Shown: piece by piece, positions 13,218-13,860 of the stretch
Position numbering within the stretch: the first letter of the stretch is position 1
Layout of the letters: the number at the start of each line of letters is the position of its first letter
Source of the DNA: a bacterium
GTDB lineage: Bacteria > Bacillota_A > Clostridia > Lachnospirales > Lachnospiraceae
Assembly: GCA_004562915.1 (NCBI GenBank)
Contig: SFQZ01000075.1
Location: 1-13,860 of the forward strand
Direction: 5' to 3'
DNA length: 13,860 nucleotides
Position numbers and translations under genes: made by a program
Notes under the pieces: generated by a model
What the model was told of the DNA's origin: nothing
The model's database searches: none
The model's input: only the letters and a program-made list of their open reading frames with translations

Positions 13218-13730
13218 ATGAAATACTCAAACATCTGCACCATAGATTCGCAGGGACGCATCGTTATTCCTGCGAAACTGCGCAGACTTTTAAAATTAGA
13301 GAATGGAAATCCCCTGGAAGTTGAATTATCCAATCAGGAAATCCGGATTCGGAAATGTCGGGAGCCTCAGCAGGATAGCATAAAGCTCCAGAGTATTCTT
13401 TCCATTCTTTCTAGTTCAATCAAACACGGAGCCTTTATCTGTACAGACCGGTATGTCATTGCAGCAACAGGGATATATCTTCCAGAAGGCACTTCCCTTC
13501 CGGAAAAACTGGAGCCTTATATCGCCTCCGGAAATGAGGCAGTTTTGGATATCAGCCAGCCTCTTTATATGCTTTCCCATCATCGGGAACCCGTAGCAGC
13601 TCTGTTTCCAATCCGCAATGACAAGGAAATGCCTCTTACTCTGGCAGTTTTATCCAAAACTCCTCTTACTGAGATGGAAATGGGATGTGCAAGGTTAGTG
13701 GCAAAAACATTAGAGAAAGAATTTTGTTAA
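13218..13730 (+). CDS. SpoVT/AbrB-like transcriptional regulator
   Basis: A 170-residue protein, close to the length of SpoVT. Residues 1-50 are a swapped-hairpin AbrB DNA-binding domain (ICTIDSQGRIVIPAKLRRLL, then GNPLEVELSNQEIRIRK). Residues about 55-170 resemble the SpoVT GAF-like domain: FICTDRYVIAATGIYLPE, then LAVLSKTPLTEMEMGCARLV and a closing helix. SpoVT regulates forespore genes in Bacillus; this copy lies within a mobile-element-like module, so it more likely regulates element genes. ATG 13218 has AAAGG 7 bases upstream. The next gene follows after 17 bases. The AbrB part is clear; the GAF-like assignment is moderate. Confidence 0.85.
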   Translation: MKYSNICTIDSQGRIVIPAKLRRLLKLENGNPLEVELSNQEIRIRKCREPQQDSIKLQSILSILSSSIKHGAFICTDRYVIAATGIYLPEGTSLPEKLEPYIASGNEAVLDISQPLYMLSHHREPVAALFPIRNDKEMPLTLAVLSKTPLTEMEMGCARLVAKTLEKEFC

Positions 13731-13747
13731 AAAGGAGTGTGATCACC

Positions 13748-13860
13748 ATGAAAAGAACGAATATCAGACCAATAAGCAACATTGAAAAAAAGGCAATTAC
13801 CGTAACTGGAACCCTATTCCTGCCTCTTCGAATCGGGGAACGTGCATGGATTTCTACTCA
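13748..13860 (+). CDS. N-terminus of an unknown element protein (3' truncated by window)
   Basis: ATG 13748, with AAAGGAG 10 bases upstream, opens a frame that runs off the right edge; 37 codons are visible. They begin MKRTNIRPISNIEKKAIT, then VTGTLFLPLRIGERAWIS. There is no signal peptide or membrane segment in this part. I do not recognise the family. It follows the SpoVT-like gene by 17 bases and probably shares its transcript. Confidence 0.7.
   Translation, partial: MKRTNIRPISNIEKKAITVTGTLFLPLRIGERAWIST

Noticed and set aside
1..13860. tRNA, rRNA, CRISPR array, insertion sequence or attachment site
   Set aside because: I looked for cloverleaf ends, regular spaced repeats, transposase or integrase motifs and flanking direct repeats by eye and saw none.

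Overview
The window looks like low-GC Firmicutes chromosome, most likely a gut Lachnospiraceae/Clostridia species. The support is AT-rich intergenic DNA, strong AAGGAGG-type ribosome binding sites, closely packed small genes, and protein families typical of that group (MerR, membrane-anchored XRE, YjbR, UPF0178, DUF1835/DUF3658, SpoVT/AbrB-like). No rRNA, tRNA, CRISPR array, transposase, integrase or att site was seen.

Bases 1-2390 are a worn accessory segment. The C-terminus of an unknown gene enters from the left and ends at a perfect 17-bp terminator hairpin. It is followed by a short minus-strand frame that resembles a decayed sigma-70 region 2, an intact MerR regulator with a diagnostic 19-bp-spacer promoter, and a gene graveyard at about 2036-2291. 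That graveyard includes a frameshifted second copy of the left-edge gene. Bases 2390-3233 hold one membrane-anchored XRE regulator with its own promoter and terminator.

Bases 3323-6324 are a compact minus-strand gene group, probably one transcript from a promoter at 6295-6324 to a terminator at 3323-3362. It contains a DUF1835/DUF3658 protein, an ACT-domain gene wrecked by an internal deletion, a Cys/His/Asp protein with possible papain/transglutaminase-like fold, a YjbR-like protein, a UPF0178 (YaiI/YqxD) protein and an unknown 124-residue protein. These look like small chromosomal accessory genes.

From about 6373 to the right edge everything is on the plus strand and looks like a module of an integrative/conjugative or similar mobile element. 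A promoter and a long leader that can fold into a three-way junction plus two tandem hairpin/U-tract elements precede an SSB-like protein. Then come a two-helix membrane protein, a large MoxR/dynein-type AAA ATPase, a small XRE protein, a 703-residue protein with an HExxH zincin-like motif and a C-terminal VWA/MIDAS domain, an unknown 234-residue protein, a SpoVT/AbrB-like regulator and the start of another gene. AAA ATPase plus VWA protein is the CobS/CobT and MoxR/VWA type of pairing, in which an AAA ring and a VWA adaptor act on a client. Here the pair comes with a possible protease domain and single-strand DNA-binding context. Intrinsic-terminator-like hairpins sit directly before three of the genes, suggesting that read-through is controlled. 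This module is the most promising candidate for an under-described system. All family calls are from reading the sequence; no database search was run.
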